From Compostibacillus humi (GTDB lineage Bacteria; Bacillota; Bacilli; Bacillales; Amphibacillaceae), in assembly GCF_014637175.1 (NCBI RefSeq), contig NZ_BMEV01000035.1, forward strand, positions 1 through 34,728: 34,728 nt of DNA, written 5' to 3'. The position numbers and the translations under genes were made by a program. The notes below the pieces were generated by a model, which saw only the letters and a program-made list of their open reading frames with translations, was not told the origin of the DNA and ran no database searches. This document shows, one piece after another, positions 1-8,187 of this stretch (position 1 is its first letter; each line of letters begins with the position of its first letter).

Positions 1-165
1 TTAAACAGCTTTGTATATGGATATTCAAATGGATTTTTAGAAGGGATTAATAACCACACGAAAGTCATGAAACGGAATGCGTTTGGATTTAGAAACTTTA
101 GACGTTCCCGTGCTCGAATATTACTATCGCACAAGTATAAAGAAATTGGAGTTCATGTGGGTTAG
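1..165 (+). CDS. ISL3-family transposase, C-terminal 54 codons (cut by window edge)
   Basis: The open frame runs from the first base to a TAG at 163-165. Its residues include the string GFLEGINNHTKVMKRNAFGF followed by RNFRRSRARILL, which I recognise as the C-terminal end of the DDE domain of ISL3-family transposases (E-G-x-N-N-x-x-K-x-x-K-R, with the last catalytic Glu in LEGINN). These enzymes cut and join the ends of their own insertion sequence. The 5' part lies outside the window, so it is unknown whether the full gene is intact. No frameshift is seen in the visible part. A terminal inverted repeat matching this family follows at 258-281. Family call is from memory of the motif, not a search. 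Confidence 0.8.
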   Translation, partial: LNSFVYGYSNGFLEGINNHTKVMKRNAFGFRNFRRSRARILLSHKYKEIGVHVG

Positions 166-185
166 GAAGACAGTTTCCTTTTACT

Positions 186-231
186 CCTCTTCCTTTATTG
201 GTGAAATTTATTTCACCAATAAAGGAAGAGG
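186..231. repeat. Perfect 21-bp inverted repeat inside the IS end
   Basis: Arms 186-206 and 211-231 are exactly complementary, with a four-base loop TTTA. The hairpin begins 20 bases after the transposase stop codon. It is not followed by a T run on either strand, so it is not a textbook intrinsic terminator. It may still end transposase transcription or shield the element from read-through. Confidence 0.85.
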
Positions 232-257
232 CCACCAAGCGTAAGCGCGGTAGCCTT

Positions 258-281
258 AACCCCAACATTTGACATAGAACC
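258..281 (-). repeat. ISL3-type terminal inverted repeat (right)
   Basis: Read on the minus strand it starts GGTTCTATGTCAAATGTTGG, the form expected for an ISL3-family end. It marks the boundary between the element and host DNA, with a T8 run (282-289) next to it. The partner repeat is outside the window. Confidence 0.55.
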
Positions 282-386
282 TTTTTTTTATTTCCTTAAA
301 TGATGGATGGCAGAAAAATGTATGATAAACAGGAGAAAAAGAATACTAATAATAATTCCAATCAGCTTACAGAAAGAGGGAAGCTT

Positions 387-656
387 ATGTATTTCTCCGG
401 TTCCATCTTTAGCGGCGAAATTGATCCGCAGTTGGAAAACATGTATGTGACACAGGTAAAAAGCATGACGACAGGGACAAACTTGTCCGCTGAACAAGTA
501 CAGACGTTATATGACTATGTGCTGCAGCATAAAGATACTTGTATGGTGACGATTAATGATCAAATCCCGATTTTGTTAAAAGAGCAGGAAGTGGACCGGC
601 TGGCAGCTGATTTGGAAAATATTTTGCACTTTTTTCGAGAAGGGAAGGAGTCATAA
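387..656 (+). CDS. Small hypothetical protein (89 aa)
   Basis: I do not recognise this protein. It is polar and mostly helical in appearance, with no signal peptide or membrane segment. It starts MYFSGSIFSGEID and ends LENILHFFREGKES. I chose the ATG at 387 because AGAGGG lies six bases upstream. The frame is open back to ATGs at 318 and 300, which would add an Asn/Lys-rich tail of up to 29 residues, but neither has a convincing ribosome binding site and 300 lies only about ten bases past the IS boundary. It is followed after three bases by the next gene, with the GGAAGGAG of that gene overlapping its 3' end, so the two are probably co-transcribed and share the terminator at 905-934. The insertion of the IS directly upstream may have removed or replaced its promoter. 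Confidence 0.6.
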   Translation: MYFSGSIFSGEIDPQLENMYVTQVKSMTTGTNLSAEQVQTLYDYVLQHKDTCMVTINDQIPILLKEQEVDRLAADLENILHFFREGKES

Positions 657-659
657 TCC

Positions 660-890
660 ATGGAGAAAAAAAGCCGTGAAAAGGCTGAAACGGTAGCGGA
701 AAAAACGTATCAGTACTCTGATTATTACAGTGATGATCAGCTTTCAAAAGGTATGGCAATTACCCATGAACAGGTTTCCGATACTTATATGGAAGGGACG
801 GTTGATCGGAAGGAAACGAACAATGAGCGGGACGATTTCGAAACGGAAGGCATCCCGCGAAAATTACCTGGGTCAAAGAATAAACGATAA
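660..890 (+). CDS. YozQ-like small protein (DUF4025 family)
   Basis: This is a 76-residue, highly charged protein. It carries a stretch, QLSKGMAITHEQVSDTYMEG, that I associate with the YozQ/DUF4025 family of Bacillaceae, whose function is unknown to me. Other visible features are a Tyr/Asp-rich segment (YQYSDYYSDDQ) before the motif and a basic tail (PRKLPGSKNKR). There is no membrane segment. The start ATG has GGAAGGAG nine bases upstream and only three bases separate it from the preceding stop codon, which indicates a two-gene unit. A terminator follows at 905-934. Family assignment is from recall of the THEQVSDTYxEG motif and has moderate certainty. Confidence 0.65.
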   Translation: MEKKSREKAETVAEKTYQYSDYYSDDQLSKGMAITHEQVSDTYMEGTVDRKETNNERDDFETEGIPRKLPGSKNKR

Positions 891-904
891 ATATTTTAAT
901 TTTG

Positions 905-934
905 AAAGACTTTCCGCTATAGGAGAGTCTTTTT
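905..934 (+). terminator. Intrinsic terminator after the 387-890 gene pair
   Basis: AAAGACT at 905-911 pairs with AGTCTTT at 926-932, with an inner CC/GG extension (914-915 with 922-923). The stem runs into a T run and T-rich sequence. It closes the two-gene cassette before the mnmE promoter region. Confidence 0.7.
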
Positions 935-962
935 ATATTTTTCTTTCCATTACCCCAAATAT

Positions 963-1058
963 TTATCCACTGTGGATAAGTATCCGATTCTTTATTTTTT
1001 AACCGATTTATGCTATTCTAATTTGTTAGTGATGTTTTACTTGTTCACATGTGGATAA
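963..1058. promoter_or_regulatory. DnaA-box cluster upstream of mnmE
   Basis: TTATCCACTGTGGATAA (963-979) is a 17-base palindrome made of two overlapping head-to-head DnaA boxes. The minus-strand box (971-979) is a perfect TTATCCACA and the plus-strand one differs only at the last base. A further perfect box lies at 1050-1058 (TGTGGATAA, minus strand), directly abutted by TTGTTCACA (1041-1049, one mismatch). DnaA could act here as initiator titration site or as regulator of mnmE. The boxes are seen; binding is inferred. Confidence 0.65.
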
Positions 1059-1089
1059 AATAAAAAGTAACGCGGCTGGAGGTGACAAA

Positions 1090-2469
1090 ATGATGGAAAC
1101 AGATACAATTACAGCAATATCTACACCAATAGGAGAAGGAGCAATCGCCATTGTCCGTCTCAGCGGACCGGAAGCAATTTCGATTGCAGCAACTATTTTT
1201 ACCGGCAAGAATTTGCATGAGGTTGAGTCCCATACGATTCACTATGGGAAAATCATTGACCCGGAATCGGAGGAAGTTGCCGATGAAGTGATGGTTTCCG
1301 TCATGCGTGCACCGAAAACATTTACACGGGAAGATGTTGTGGAAATTAATTGTCATGGTGGAATGGTTGCAGTAAACCGAGTATTGCAAATTGTCCTCGA
1401 CCAAGGTGCCAGAATTGCTGAACCAGGAGAATTTACTAAGCGGGCATTTCTGAATGGCCGGATTGATTTGTCCCAGGCCGAAGCGGTAATGGACTTAATT
1501 CGTGCGAAAACGGATAAAGCAATGAATGTAGCTTTAAAGCAGATGGACGGAAGACTATCTTCCCTAATTCAGCGGCTGCGTCAAGATTTGCTGGAAACTG
1601 TAGCCCATGTGGAAGTGAATATAGATTATCCCGAGTATGATGATGTGGAAGAAATGTCCCATGAAATGATGCGAAAGAAAACGAAGGAAGTGCATGAAGA
1701 AATCCAAAAGCTGTTAAGTGTCGCTAAACAAGGGAAAATTCTTCGGGAAGGGCTGGCGACGGCAATTATCGGCCGCCCGAATGTCGGAAAATCTTCCCTA
1801 ATGAATACCCTTGTTCAGGAAAATAAAGCAATTGTAACGGATATACCAGGCACAACCCGGGATATTATCGAAGAATATGTCAATGTGAAAGGTGTTCCTC
1901 TCCGTTTAGTGGATACGGCGGGTATTCGTGAAACCGAAGATATTGTTGAAAAAATCGGGGTAGAACGGTCACGAAAAGTATTAAAAGAGTCTGACTTAAT
2001 TTTACTCGTCCTTAATTACAATGAACCGCTATCGGATGAAGACAGAAACTTGTTTGAAGCAGTAAAAGGCTTGGAATATATCGTCATTGTCAATAAAACG
2101 GATTTAGAACAAAAATTGAATATGGATGAAGTAAGAGAGCTTGCCGGGGAAAAGCCGGTGATAGCTACCTCGCTAGTAAGAGAAGAAGGGGTAGAGCAGT
2201 TGGAAGAAGCTATTCGCAATATATTTTTTGCCGGAGAGATTGAATCTGGGGATCTCACCTATGTTTCCAATGTTCGGCATATCCAGCTGCTGAAAAAGGC
2301 TGCCAAAGCGTTAGAAGATGCGATGGAAGCGATTGAACTTGGCATGCCCCTCGATGTCATTCAGATTGATGTGACGAGGACGTGGGAATTTTTAGGGGAA
2401 ATTATCGGGGATACAGCGAGCGATGCATTAATCGACCAGTTATTTTCCCAGTTCTGTTTAGGAAAATAA
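1090..2469 (+). CDS. mnmE: tRNA modification GTPase MnmE (TrmE/ThdF)
   Basis: MnmE, with MnmG, installs the carboxymethylaminomethyl group on U34 of certain tRNAs. The N-terminal part binds the folate one-carbon donor, and the GTPase domain is inserted in a helical domain. The P-loop GRPNVGKS starts at residue 228, followed by DTAGI (G3) and NKTD (G4). The protein ends with CLGK, matching the conserved C-x-G-K tail with its functional Cys. The length of 459 residues is standard. The frame is open to a GTG at 1051, but GGAGGTGA at 1078-1085 points to the ATG at 1090 (or 1093). MnmG follows 46 bases downstream. The DnaA boxes upstream lie in its presumed promoter region. Confidence 0.97.
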   Translation: MMETDTITAISTPIGEGAIAIVRLSGPEAISIAATIFTGKNLHEVESHTIHYGKIIDPESEEVADEVMVSVMRAPKTFTREDVVEINCHGGMVAVNRVLQIVLDQGARIAEPGEFTKRAFLNGRIDLSQAEAVMDLIRAKTDKAMNVALKQMDGRLSSLIQRLRQDLLETVAHVEVNIDYPEYDDVEEMSHEMMRKKTKEVHEEIQKLLSVAKQGKILREGLATAIIGRPNVGKSSLMNTLVQENKAIVTDIPGTTRDIIEEYVNVKGVPLRLVDTAGIRETEDIVEKIGVERSRKVLKESDLILLVLNYNEPLSDEDRNLFEAVKGLEYIVIVNKTDLEQKLNMDEVRELAGEKPVIATSLVREEGVEQLEEAIRNIFFAGEIESGDLTYVSNVRHIQLLKKAAKALEDAMEAIELGMPLDVIQIDVTRTWEFLGEIIGDTASDALIDQLFSQFCLGK

Positions 2470-2515
2470 TTTTTTCTGGAAACACTATTAGAAAAGTTAG
2501 AAAGGATGAACGAAC

Positions 2516-4402
2516 GTGACATACAATGCAGGGCAATATGATGTGATCGTCATTGGTGCAGGCCATGCAGGGGTGGAAGCTGGTGTTGCAGCTGCCCGTA
2601 TGGGAGCGAAAACATTGATGCTCACCCTCAATTTGGATACGATTGCCTACATGCCTTGTAATCCATCGATCGGCGGCCCTGCAAAGGGTATTGTCGTTCG
2701 GGAAGTGGATGCGCTTGGCGGAGTAATGGCAAAGGTAATCGATAAGACATATATACAAATGCGCATGCTCAATACACGAAAAGGACCTGCGGTGCAAGCA
2801 TTGCGGGCCCAAGCTGATAAAGCCCTTTACAGCAACGAAATGAAAAAGGTTATCGAAAATGAAGAAAACTTAACGATTCGGCAAGCGATGGTGGAAAAGC
2901 TAATTGTCGAAGACGGGGTTTGTAAAGGGGTTATTACGGAAACCCATGCAGCCTATTACGGGAAAGCTGTGATAATTACGACTGGAACATATTTGCGCGG
3001 AAAAATTTTAATGGGAGATTTGGAGTACGAAAGCGGTCCAAACAATCAGCGCCCGTCCATTAATCTATCGAAAAACTTGGAAGAACTGGGAATTCAACTC
3101 GTCCGGTTTAAAACGGGAACTCCGCCGCGGGTAAAAAGCCAAACGATCGATTATTCCAAAACAGAAATTCAGCCAGGGGACGAAGAAGCCCGTGCTTTTT
3201 CCTATGAAACAACGGAATTTATTACAGATCAAATTCCTTGCTGGCTCACGTATACGAATGAAACGACTCACCAGGTAATTAACGATAATTTAGGACTATC
3301 TGCTATGTATTCTGGGATGAAGCGGGGGACTGGTCCGCGTTACTGTCCGTCCATTGAGGACAAAATTGTCCGTTTCCATGATAAACCGCGGCATCAAATA
3401 TTTTTGGAGCCAGAAGGGCGAAATACGGAAGAAGTCTATGTGCAAGGGCTTTCCACTTCCCTTCCAGAATCGGTACAGCACGAAATGATTAAAAGCATTC
3501 CCGGATTAGAGAATGCAGAAATTATGCGGCCAGGCTATGCCATTGAGTATGACGCTGTCGTACCGACCCAGTTATGGCCGTCATTAGAATTGAAAAAAAT
3601 ATCCGGACTTTTTACGGCCGGACAAATAAACGGAACGAGCGGCTATGAAGAAGCTGCCGGTCAGGGGATTATGGCCGGAATCAATGCTGCCCGTAAAGTA
3701 CAAGGAAAAGAACCGATTATTTTGGACCGTTCCCAGGCCTATATCGGCGTGTTAATCGATGACCTTGTTACGAAAGGAACGAATGAACCATATCGCTTGC
3801 TTACTTCCCGGGCGGAGTACCGCTTGTTATTGCGCCATGATAATGCAGATTTGCGCCTGACCGAAATCGGTTATGAAGTCGGACTAATCAACGAAGAACG
3901 ATATCGCCGGTTTACAGAAAAAAAGCATCTGATTGAAGAAGAAAAGCGGCGCCTGAACAAGATTGTCATCAAACCGACAGAGGAAGTCCAGCAAATGTTG
4001 AATGAAGCAGGCGCTTCCCCTTTAAAAGAAGCAATAAAGGTGTATGATCTACTGAAACGTCCGGAATTAGGGTATGCCGATATCGAAAAAATCATCGAAA
4101 AAAACGATGCATTAACCGATGAAGTGAAGGAACAAGTGGAAATTCAAGTGAAATACGAAGGATATATTAAAAAGGCGAAGGAACAAGTGGAACGGATGCT
4201 AAAAATGGAGGACAAAAAGATTCCTGAAGATATTGATTATGATGCCATTCCTGGCCTAGCCACCGAGGCAAGGGAAAAGCTGAAAAAAATCCGCCCTCTA
4301 TCCGTCGGCCAAGCGTCGCGGATTTCCGGAGTAAACCCGGCAGATATATCGATACTGCTCGTATATATTGAGCAGGGGAATATTGCCCGTACGGCAAATT
4401 AA
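2516..4402 (+). CDS. mnmG: tRNA uridine 5-carboxymethylaminomethyl modification enzyme MnmG (GidA)
   Basis: This is the FAD- and NADH-dependent partner of MnmE in making cmnm5U34 in tRNA. The N-terminal dinucleotide fold is clear: [20 protein letters not shown] near residues 8-27. Later come the conserved [16 protein letters not shown] and a C-terminal FAD motif region with [19 protein letters not shown]. The length of 628 residues is normal. The start is a GTG with AAAGGATG about ten bases before it, and the protein start [18 protein letters not shown] aligns with known GidA starts. It sits between mnmE and rsmG in the usual order, 46 bases after mnmE and 19 bases before rsmG. Confidence 0.97.
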   Translation: MTYNAGQYDVIVIGAGHAGVEAGVAAARMGAKTLMLTLNLDTIAYMPCNPSIGGPAKGIVVREVDALGGVMAKVIDKTYIQMRMLNTRKGPAVQALRAQADKALYSNEMKKVIENEENLTIRQAMVEKLIVEDGVCKGVITETHAAYYGKAVIITTGTYLRGKILMGDLEYESGPNNQRPSINLSKNLEELGIQLVRFKTGTPPRVKSQTIDYSKTEIQPGDEEARAFSYETTEFITDQIPCWLTYTNETTHQVINDNLGLSAMYSGMKRGTGPRYCPSIEDKIVRFHDKPRHQIFLEPEGRNTEEVYVQGLSTSLPESVQHEMIKSIPGLENAEIMRPGYAIEYDAVVPTQLWPSLELKKISGLFTAGQINGTSGYEEAAGQGIMAGINAARKVQGKEPIILDRSQAYIGVLIDDLVTKGTNEPYRLLTSRAEYRLLLRHDNADLRLTEIGYEVGLINEERYRRFTEKKHLIEEEKRRLNKIVIKPTEEVQQMLNEAGASPLKEAIKVYDLLKRPELGYADIEKIIEKNDALTDEVKEQVEIQVKYEGYIKKAKEQVERMLKMEDKKIPEDIDYDAIPGLATEAREKLKKIRPLSVGQASRISGVNPADISILLVYIEQGNIARTAN

Positions 4403-4421
4403 TACTAGAGGAGAAAAGCCA

Positions 4422-5138
4422 ATGAATCCGACTGTTTTCCAACAATCGCTGCAGGAAAAGGGAATAGAATTGACAACAAAACAGCTGGACCAGTTCCATA
4501 CGTATTACGAATTGCTCGTGGAATGGAATAAGAAAATGAACTTGACATCAATTACAGACAGAGAAGAAGTTTTTCTGAAACATTTTTACGATAGCATCAC
4601 CGTTTCTTTCTATACTGATTTTACAAAGGAAACTAGCTTATGTGATGTAGGAGCGGGGGCTGGATTTCCAAGCATCCCTTTAAAAATCTGTTTTCCTAAT
4701 CTCCGTGTAACGATTGTTGATTCATTACAAAAACGAATCGGCTTCCTTGAACATCTGGCAGAACAATTACAGCTCGAACAGGTTCAGTTTTTCCACGACC
4801 GGGCAGAAACCTTCGGGAAAAACCGGGATTTTCGGGAATCATTTGACGTTGTAACGGCGAGAGCGGTGGCGAGAATGTCTGTACTTAGTGAACTATGCCT
4901 TCCGCTCGTCAAAAAAGAAGGACGATTTATTGCCATGAAAGGATCCCAAGGAAAAGAAGAGCTGGAGAAAGCAAAGAAGGCTATTTCCATTCTTGGAGGC
5001 AAAGTGGAAGATATTCATACTTTTACCCTTCCAAAAGAGGAAAGCGAGCGGTCCATTATTGTCATTCGCAAAACAAAAAATACCCCAAAAAGTTATCCGC
5101 GAAAGGCTGGTACGCCAAATCGAAATCCGATTGAATAA
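4422..5138 (+). CDS. rsmG: 16S rRNA (guanine-N7)-methyltransferase RsmG (GidB)
   Basis: RsmG methylates N7 of G527 (E. coli numbering) in 16S rRNA using S-adenosylmethionine. Loss causes low-level streptomycin resistance in several bacteria. The SAM-binding loop is visible as [17 protein letters not shown], followed by the acidic end of strand 2 in [14 protein letters not shown]. The length of 238 residues is standard. AGAGGAGA at 4407-4413 decides for the ATG at 4422 over an in-frame ATG at 4368 that would overlap mnmG. The 3' end of the gene itself forms the left arm of its transcription terminator (5102-5157). Confidence 0.96.
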   Translation: MNPTVFQQSLQEKGIELTTKQLDQFHTYYELLVEWNKKMNLTSITDREEVFLKHFYDSITVSFYTDFTKETSLCDVGAGAGFPSIPLKICFPNLRVTIVDSLQKRIGFLEHLAEQLQLEQVQFFHDRAETFGKNRDFRESFDVVTARAVARMSVLSELCLPLVKKEGRFIAMKGSQGKEELEKAKKAISILGGKVEDIHTFTLPKEESERSIIVIRKTKNTPKSYPRKAGTPNRNPIE

Positions 5139-5157
5139 AAGGCGACCAGCCTTTTTT
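5102..5157 (+). terminator. Terminator overlapping the 3' end of rsmG
   Basis: AAAGGCTGGT at 5102-5111 (within the rsmG coding region) pairs with ACCAGCCTTT ending at 5154, extended by GCC/GGC past a one-base bulge. A T run follows. The loop contains the last codons and the stop codon. Confidence 0.7.
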
Positions 5158-5240
5158 ATTTGTACTAGAATAGGAAAGTGACTTTAATTTATTCTATTTT
5201 TTATCTAAATATGGTAAGATGAGAGTAACTGCTTCGAAAT

Positions 5241-5268
5241 GCTCAGTATTTGATACTGCAGCTTTTTT
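5241..5268 (+). terminator. Second hairpin with T run between rsmG and noc
   Basis: GCT-CAGTAT (5241-5249), loop TTG, ATACTG-C-AGC (5253-5262, one bulged C) and then TTTTTT. It is separate from the rsmG terminator 85 bases upstream. It could back up that terminator, end a very short transcript, or act as a leader attenuator for noc if the noc promoter lies further upstream. Confidence 0.6.
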
Positions 5269-5346
5269 ATTATGGTTTAATAGATTGTGAGAATTACGAA
5301 CGGGCAAGGTAGGATGCCCAGTTGATAAATACATAGATGTTAGAAA

Positions 5347-5362
5347 TGTTTCACGTGAAACA
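5347..5362. promoter_or_regulatory. parS: parS centromere site
   Basis: TGTTTCACGTGAAACA is an exact 16-base palindromic parS sequence of Bacillus type. It lies 35 bases upstream of the noc start codon. Spo0J/ParB (encoded at 7164-8018) nucleates here and spreads, loading SMC and organising the origin region. Confidence 0.95.
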
Positions 5363-5397
5363 ATAGTTTTTTATATTTAAAGGTGGTGTTAATTATA

Positions 5398-6243
5398 GTG
5401 CATCCTTTTAATCGTTTTTTTGGTTTGGGGGAAAAAATCCCTGCAGAGGATGAAAAGAGTTATCGTCCTGATGAAGTGATACAAATACCGGTCCAAAAAA
5501 TTGTTCCTAACCGTTATCAGCCCCGGACAATCTTTCACGAAGAAAAAATAAAAGAATTGGCACAAACGATTCGCACCCATGGGATGATCCAGCCGATTGT
5601 TGTTCGCAAGCTGGATGAAGACAAATACGAAATCATCGCAGGGGAGCGCAGATGGAGAGCTGTCCAATTATTACAATGGGAAACTGTACCTGCAATTATT
5701 CGTGATTTTACTGATACCGAAACAGCATCCGTTGCGCTGATTGAAAACTTACAGCGAGAAGAACTGACCCCGATTGAAGAAGCCTACGCTTATGCGAAAT
5801 TGCTAGAAATGCATTCGTTAACTCAGGAAGCATTGGCCCAGCGGCTTGGAAAAAACCAATCGACCATTGCGAACAAGTTAAGGCTGTTAAAACTTCCGAA
5901 AGAAATTCAAGATGCCTTAATGGAAAGAAAGATAACGGAAAGACATGCACGGGCTTTGATTCAGGTGAAAGAACCAGAAATGCAATTAATATTAATGGAA
6001 GAAATTATTGAAAATCACCTGAATGTAAAACAGACGGAGGAACGGATTGCAAAGCTGTATGAAAAGAAAGAAAAGAAAAAACGTCCGAAGTTAAAAGGGA
6101 TTAATAAAGATGTCCGCATTGCAATGAATACGATTCGTCAGTCATTAAGCATGATTACAAAAACCGGTATAAATGTTGAATCAGATGAAAAGGAATTTGA
6201 AGATTTTTATCAAATTACCGTGAAAATACCAAAAAAGAAATGA
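5398..6243 (+). CDS. noc: Nucleoid occlusion protein Noc
   Basis: Noc is a ParB-like CTP-dependent DNA clamp that binds its own sites across the chromosome, associates with the membrane through an N-terminal amphipathic segment, and blocks FtsZ ring assembly over the nucleoid. The N-terminus [13 protein letters not shown] matches the short amphipathic start typical of Noc. The ParB/Srx core follows, with [22 protein letters not shown] and [10 protein letters not shown], then [14 protein letters not shown] and the HTH around [19 protein letters not shown]. The length is 281 residues. The start is chosen at GTG 5398 with AAAGGTGGTG about nine bases upstream. GTGs at 5383 and 5386 lie inside that ribosome binding site. 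A terminator at 6261 separates it from soj. Confidence 0.94.
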   Translation: MHPFNRFFGLGEKIPAEDEKSYRPDEVIQIPVQKIVPNRYQPRTIFHEEKIKELAQTIRTHGMIQPIVVRKLDEDKYEIIAGERRWRAVQLLQWETVPAIIRDFTDTETASVALIENLQREELTPIEEAYAYAKLLEMHSLTQEALAQRLGKNQSTIANKLRLLKLPKEIQDALMERKITERHARALIQVKEPEMQLILMEEIIENHLNVKQTEERIAKLYEKKEKKKRPKLKGINKDVRIAMNTIRQSLSMITKTGINVESDEKEFEDFYQITVKIPKKK

Positions 6244-6260
6244 ATAGACTTTACGCCAAC

Positions 6261-6297
6261 AACCCATCTTCCAGTCCTGCCAAGATGGGTTTTCCTT
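6261..6297 (+). terminator. Terminator after noc
   Basis: AACCCATCTT (6261-6270) pairs perfectly with AAGATGGGTT (6282-6291) and is followed by a T-rich tail. It implies that soj-spo0J is transcribed separately from noc. Confidence 0.75.
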
Positions 6298-6409
6298 TCT
6301 TTCGCATTATGGCTCATTTATTAGCAGTTGATGGAAAAAGGGAAAATAATAGTTATATAACTTCATTTAATGATAAAATAGTAGGTATATCATTTAGGAA
6401 GGTGTCAAC

Positions 6410-7183
6410 ATGGGGAAGATAATATCCATCGCCAACCAAAAGGGAGGCGTAGGGAAAACAACTTCATCTGTTAATTTAAGTGCATGTCTAGCATATTTGG
6501 GACAAAAAGTACTATTAGTAGATGTGGATCCGCAAGGAAATGCAACGAGCGGTGTCGGAGTGAGCAAAGCCGATGTGGACCAATGCGTATATAACGTCTT
6601 AGTAGAAGATATTCCTGTTCAGAATGTCATTATCTCCACCAATGTGGAGAATCTTGATTTAATTCCGGCGACCATTCAATTGTCCGGCGCAGAAATCGAA
6701 TTAGTACCGATTATTTCAAGGGAAATACGACTAAAAAAAGCGTTGGACAGTTTAAAAGATGAATACGATTATATTATTATTGATTGTCCTCCGTCTTTAG
6801 GGCTCTTGACGCTGAATGCATTAACCGCATCAGACACGGTCATCATCCCGGTACAATGTGAATATTATGCGCTGGAAGGGCTTAGCCAATTGTTAAATAC
6901 GATTCGCCTTGTTCAAAAACATTTAAATAAGTCTTTAATGATTGAAGGTGTCCTTCTAACAATGCTCGATGCCCGGACAAATCTTGGATTACAAGTCATT
7001 CAGGAAGTGAAAAAGTATTTTCAGGATCGAGTGTATAAATCAATCATTCCTAGAAATGTAAGATTAGGAGAGGCACCGAGTCATGGTCAGCCGATCATCA
7101 TTTATGACCCAAAATCAAAAGGTGCGGAAGTTTATCTTGATTTAGCGAAGGAAGTGATGGAAAGTGGCGAGAGGGTTGGGTAA
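6410..7183 (+). CDS. soj: Chromosome partitioning ATPase Soj (ParA)
   Basis: Soj is a ParA-type ATPase that switches between monomer and DNA-bound dimer, acts with Spo0J in origin segregation, and regulates DnaA in Bacillus. The deviant Walker A box KGGVGKTT has its signature Lys at residue 11 and the second Lys at 16. VDVDPQGN (Asp40) and the Walker B region [13 protein letters not shown] follow. The length of 257 residues is close to the B. subtilis protein. TAGGAAGGTG at 6395-6404 serves the ATG at 6410. Its 3' end overlaps spo0J by 20 bases, so the pair is translationally coupled. No convincing sigma-A promoter was found between 6298 and 6394. Confidence 0.96.
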   Translation: MGKIISIANQKGGVGKTTSSVNLSACLAYLGQKVLLVDVDPQGNATSGVGVSKADVDQCVYNVLVEDIPVQNVIISTNVENLDLIPATIQLSGAEIELVPIISREIRLKKALDSLKDEYDYIIIDCPPSLGLLTLNALTASDTVIIPVQCEYYALEGLSQLLNTIRLVQKHLNKSLMIEGVLLTMLDARTNLGLQVIQEVKKYFQDRVYKSIIPRNVRLGEAPSHGQPIIIYDPKSKGAEVYLDLAKEVMESGERVG

Positions 7184-8018
7184 AGGGCTAGATGAAATCG
7201 GAAAAGGTCTCAATGCTTATTTTCCCGGGAATACGGATGAAAGTGATGAAGTTCAGGAAATCGCAATTAGCGAATGTCGACCAAATCCATACCAGCCGAG
7301 AAAAACTTTTCATGCAGATGCTATCGAAGAATTAAAAGTATCTATTCTCGAACACGGAATTATTCAGCCAATCGTCGTTCGCAAAAGCATCAAAGGATAT
7401 GAAATCGTTGTTGGAGAGCGCAGATACCGGGCTGCAAAGGAAGCAGGACTTACTACGATTCCGGCGATAGTAAAAGAATTAACAGATGAAAAAATGATGG
7501 AAATAGCCTTGCTGGAAAATCTGCAGCGGGAAGATTTAACGCCAATCGAGGAAGCGCATGCCTATTCGAGATTAATGAAAGAACTAAAACTGACCCAGGA
7601 AGAATTGTCAAAACGTCTTGGTAAAAGCCGGTCCCATATCGCCAATATGGTCCGCCTGTTATCCTTGCCGGAACAAGTGGTTGCCTATATTAATAACGGG
7701 GAACTATCGATGGGACATGGACGAGCTTTATTAGGTTTGAAAGACAAAAACAAGCTTTTTCCGTTAGTTGAAAAAATACGTAAAGAAAGCCTGAATGTCA
7801 GACAGGTTGAAAAACTTATTCAGGAATGGAATGAGAAACGGAAGGAAAAGAAAGAAAAGCCTAAGAAAGATGTATTTTTGCAAGAACGGGAATCGTTTTT
7901 GCGGGAACGTCTCGGAACAGCTGTAACAATTCAGCGGGGGAAAAGGAAAGGCAAAATCGAAATTGAATTTTACAATGATGACGATTTAGATCGGATTATA
8001 GAGTTACTGGAAAACTAA
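7164..8018 (+). CDS. spo0J: Chromosome partitioning protein Spo0J (ParB)
   Basis: This is the ParB CTPase clamp that loads at parS, recruits SMC and stimulates Soj. The GTG start gives [16 protein letters not shown], whose Leu/Gly/Lys-rich N-terminus is the Soj-stimulating peptide of ParB proteins. Next come [35 protein letters not shown] (C-motif with the GERRYRA signature), [14 protein letters not shown] and the [22 protein letters not shown]. The length is 284 residues. The gene starts inside soj, preceded by AAGGAAGTG. It is the paralogue of Noc (5398-6243), with the two flanking soj. The terminator behind it contains a parS site. Confidence 0.96.
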   Translation: MARGLGKGLDEIGKGLNAYFPGNTDESDEVQEIAISECRPNPYQPRKTFHADAIEELKVSILEHGIIQPIVVRKSIKGYEIVVGERRYRAAKEAGLTTIPAIVKELTDEKMMEIALLENLQREDLTPIEEAHAYSRLMKELKLTQEELSKRLGKSRSHIANMVRLLSLPEQVVAYINNGELSMGHGRALLGLKDKNKLFPLVEKIRKESLNVRQVEKLIQEWNEKRKEKKEKPKKDVFLQERESFLRERLGTAVTIQRGKRKGKIEIEFYNDDDLDRIIELLEN

Positions 8019-8035
8019 AAGGATGAATTGATTTG

Positions 8036-8061
8036 CCGAATGTTTCACGTGAAACATTCGG
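8036..8061. terminator. parS: Terminator hairpin built around a parS site
   Basis: A perfect 26-base palindrome spans 8036-8061. Its central 16 bases (8041-8056) are exactly TGTTTCACGTGAAACA, the parS sequence, flanked by CCGAA and TTCGG. It is followed by CTGTTTTATTTTT. In RNA it would form an intrinsic terminator for soj-spo0J; in DNA it is a ParB loading site. Confidence 0.85.
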
Positions 8062-8187
8062 CTGTTTTATTTTTAATCATTGCTTTTTTCTTATAGAATC
8101 ATTATATTTGTAATAATCGTTGTTTCAAAAATTTATAGTTTAAGAGAAGACATACAATTTAACATGGGAGAAAAAGAGGGAACAGAT

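Larger units (their letters stand above)
1..281 (+). mobile_element. Right end of an ISL3-type insertion sequence
   Basis: The transposase end (1-165) is followed by a long hairpin (186-231) and then by a sequence whose reverse complement begins GGTTCTATGTCAAATGTTGG (258-281 on the plus strand). That has the GG-T/C-TCT start and TGTCAA core of ISL3-family terminal repeats. It is followed immediately by eight T residues (282-289). ISL3 elements typically duplicate 8 bp of target, so this run may be one copy of the duplication, but the left end is outside the window and this cannot be tested here. The element lies between the expected position of jag and mnmE. Confidence 0.65.

Noticed and set aside
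300-386. N-terminal extension of the small protein (ATGs at 300 and 318)
   Set aside because: No ribosome binding site at either ATG, the extension is low-complexity Asn/Lys, and 300 lies only about ten bases past the IS end. AGAGGG favours 387.
7217-7235. CCCGGG-centred sequence in spo0J resembling a Noc-binding site
   Set aside because: Flanks do not match ATTTCCCGGGAAAT (three mismatches outside the core) and it lies inside coding sequence. No good Noc site was found in the window.
8080-8187. Upstream extension of the DUF554 gene
   Set aside because: The family start MALFGTIINGVLI and a ribosome binding site lie at 8188. The upstream part has neither.
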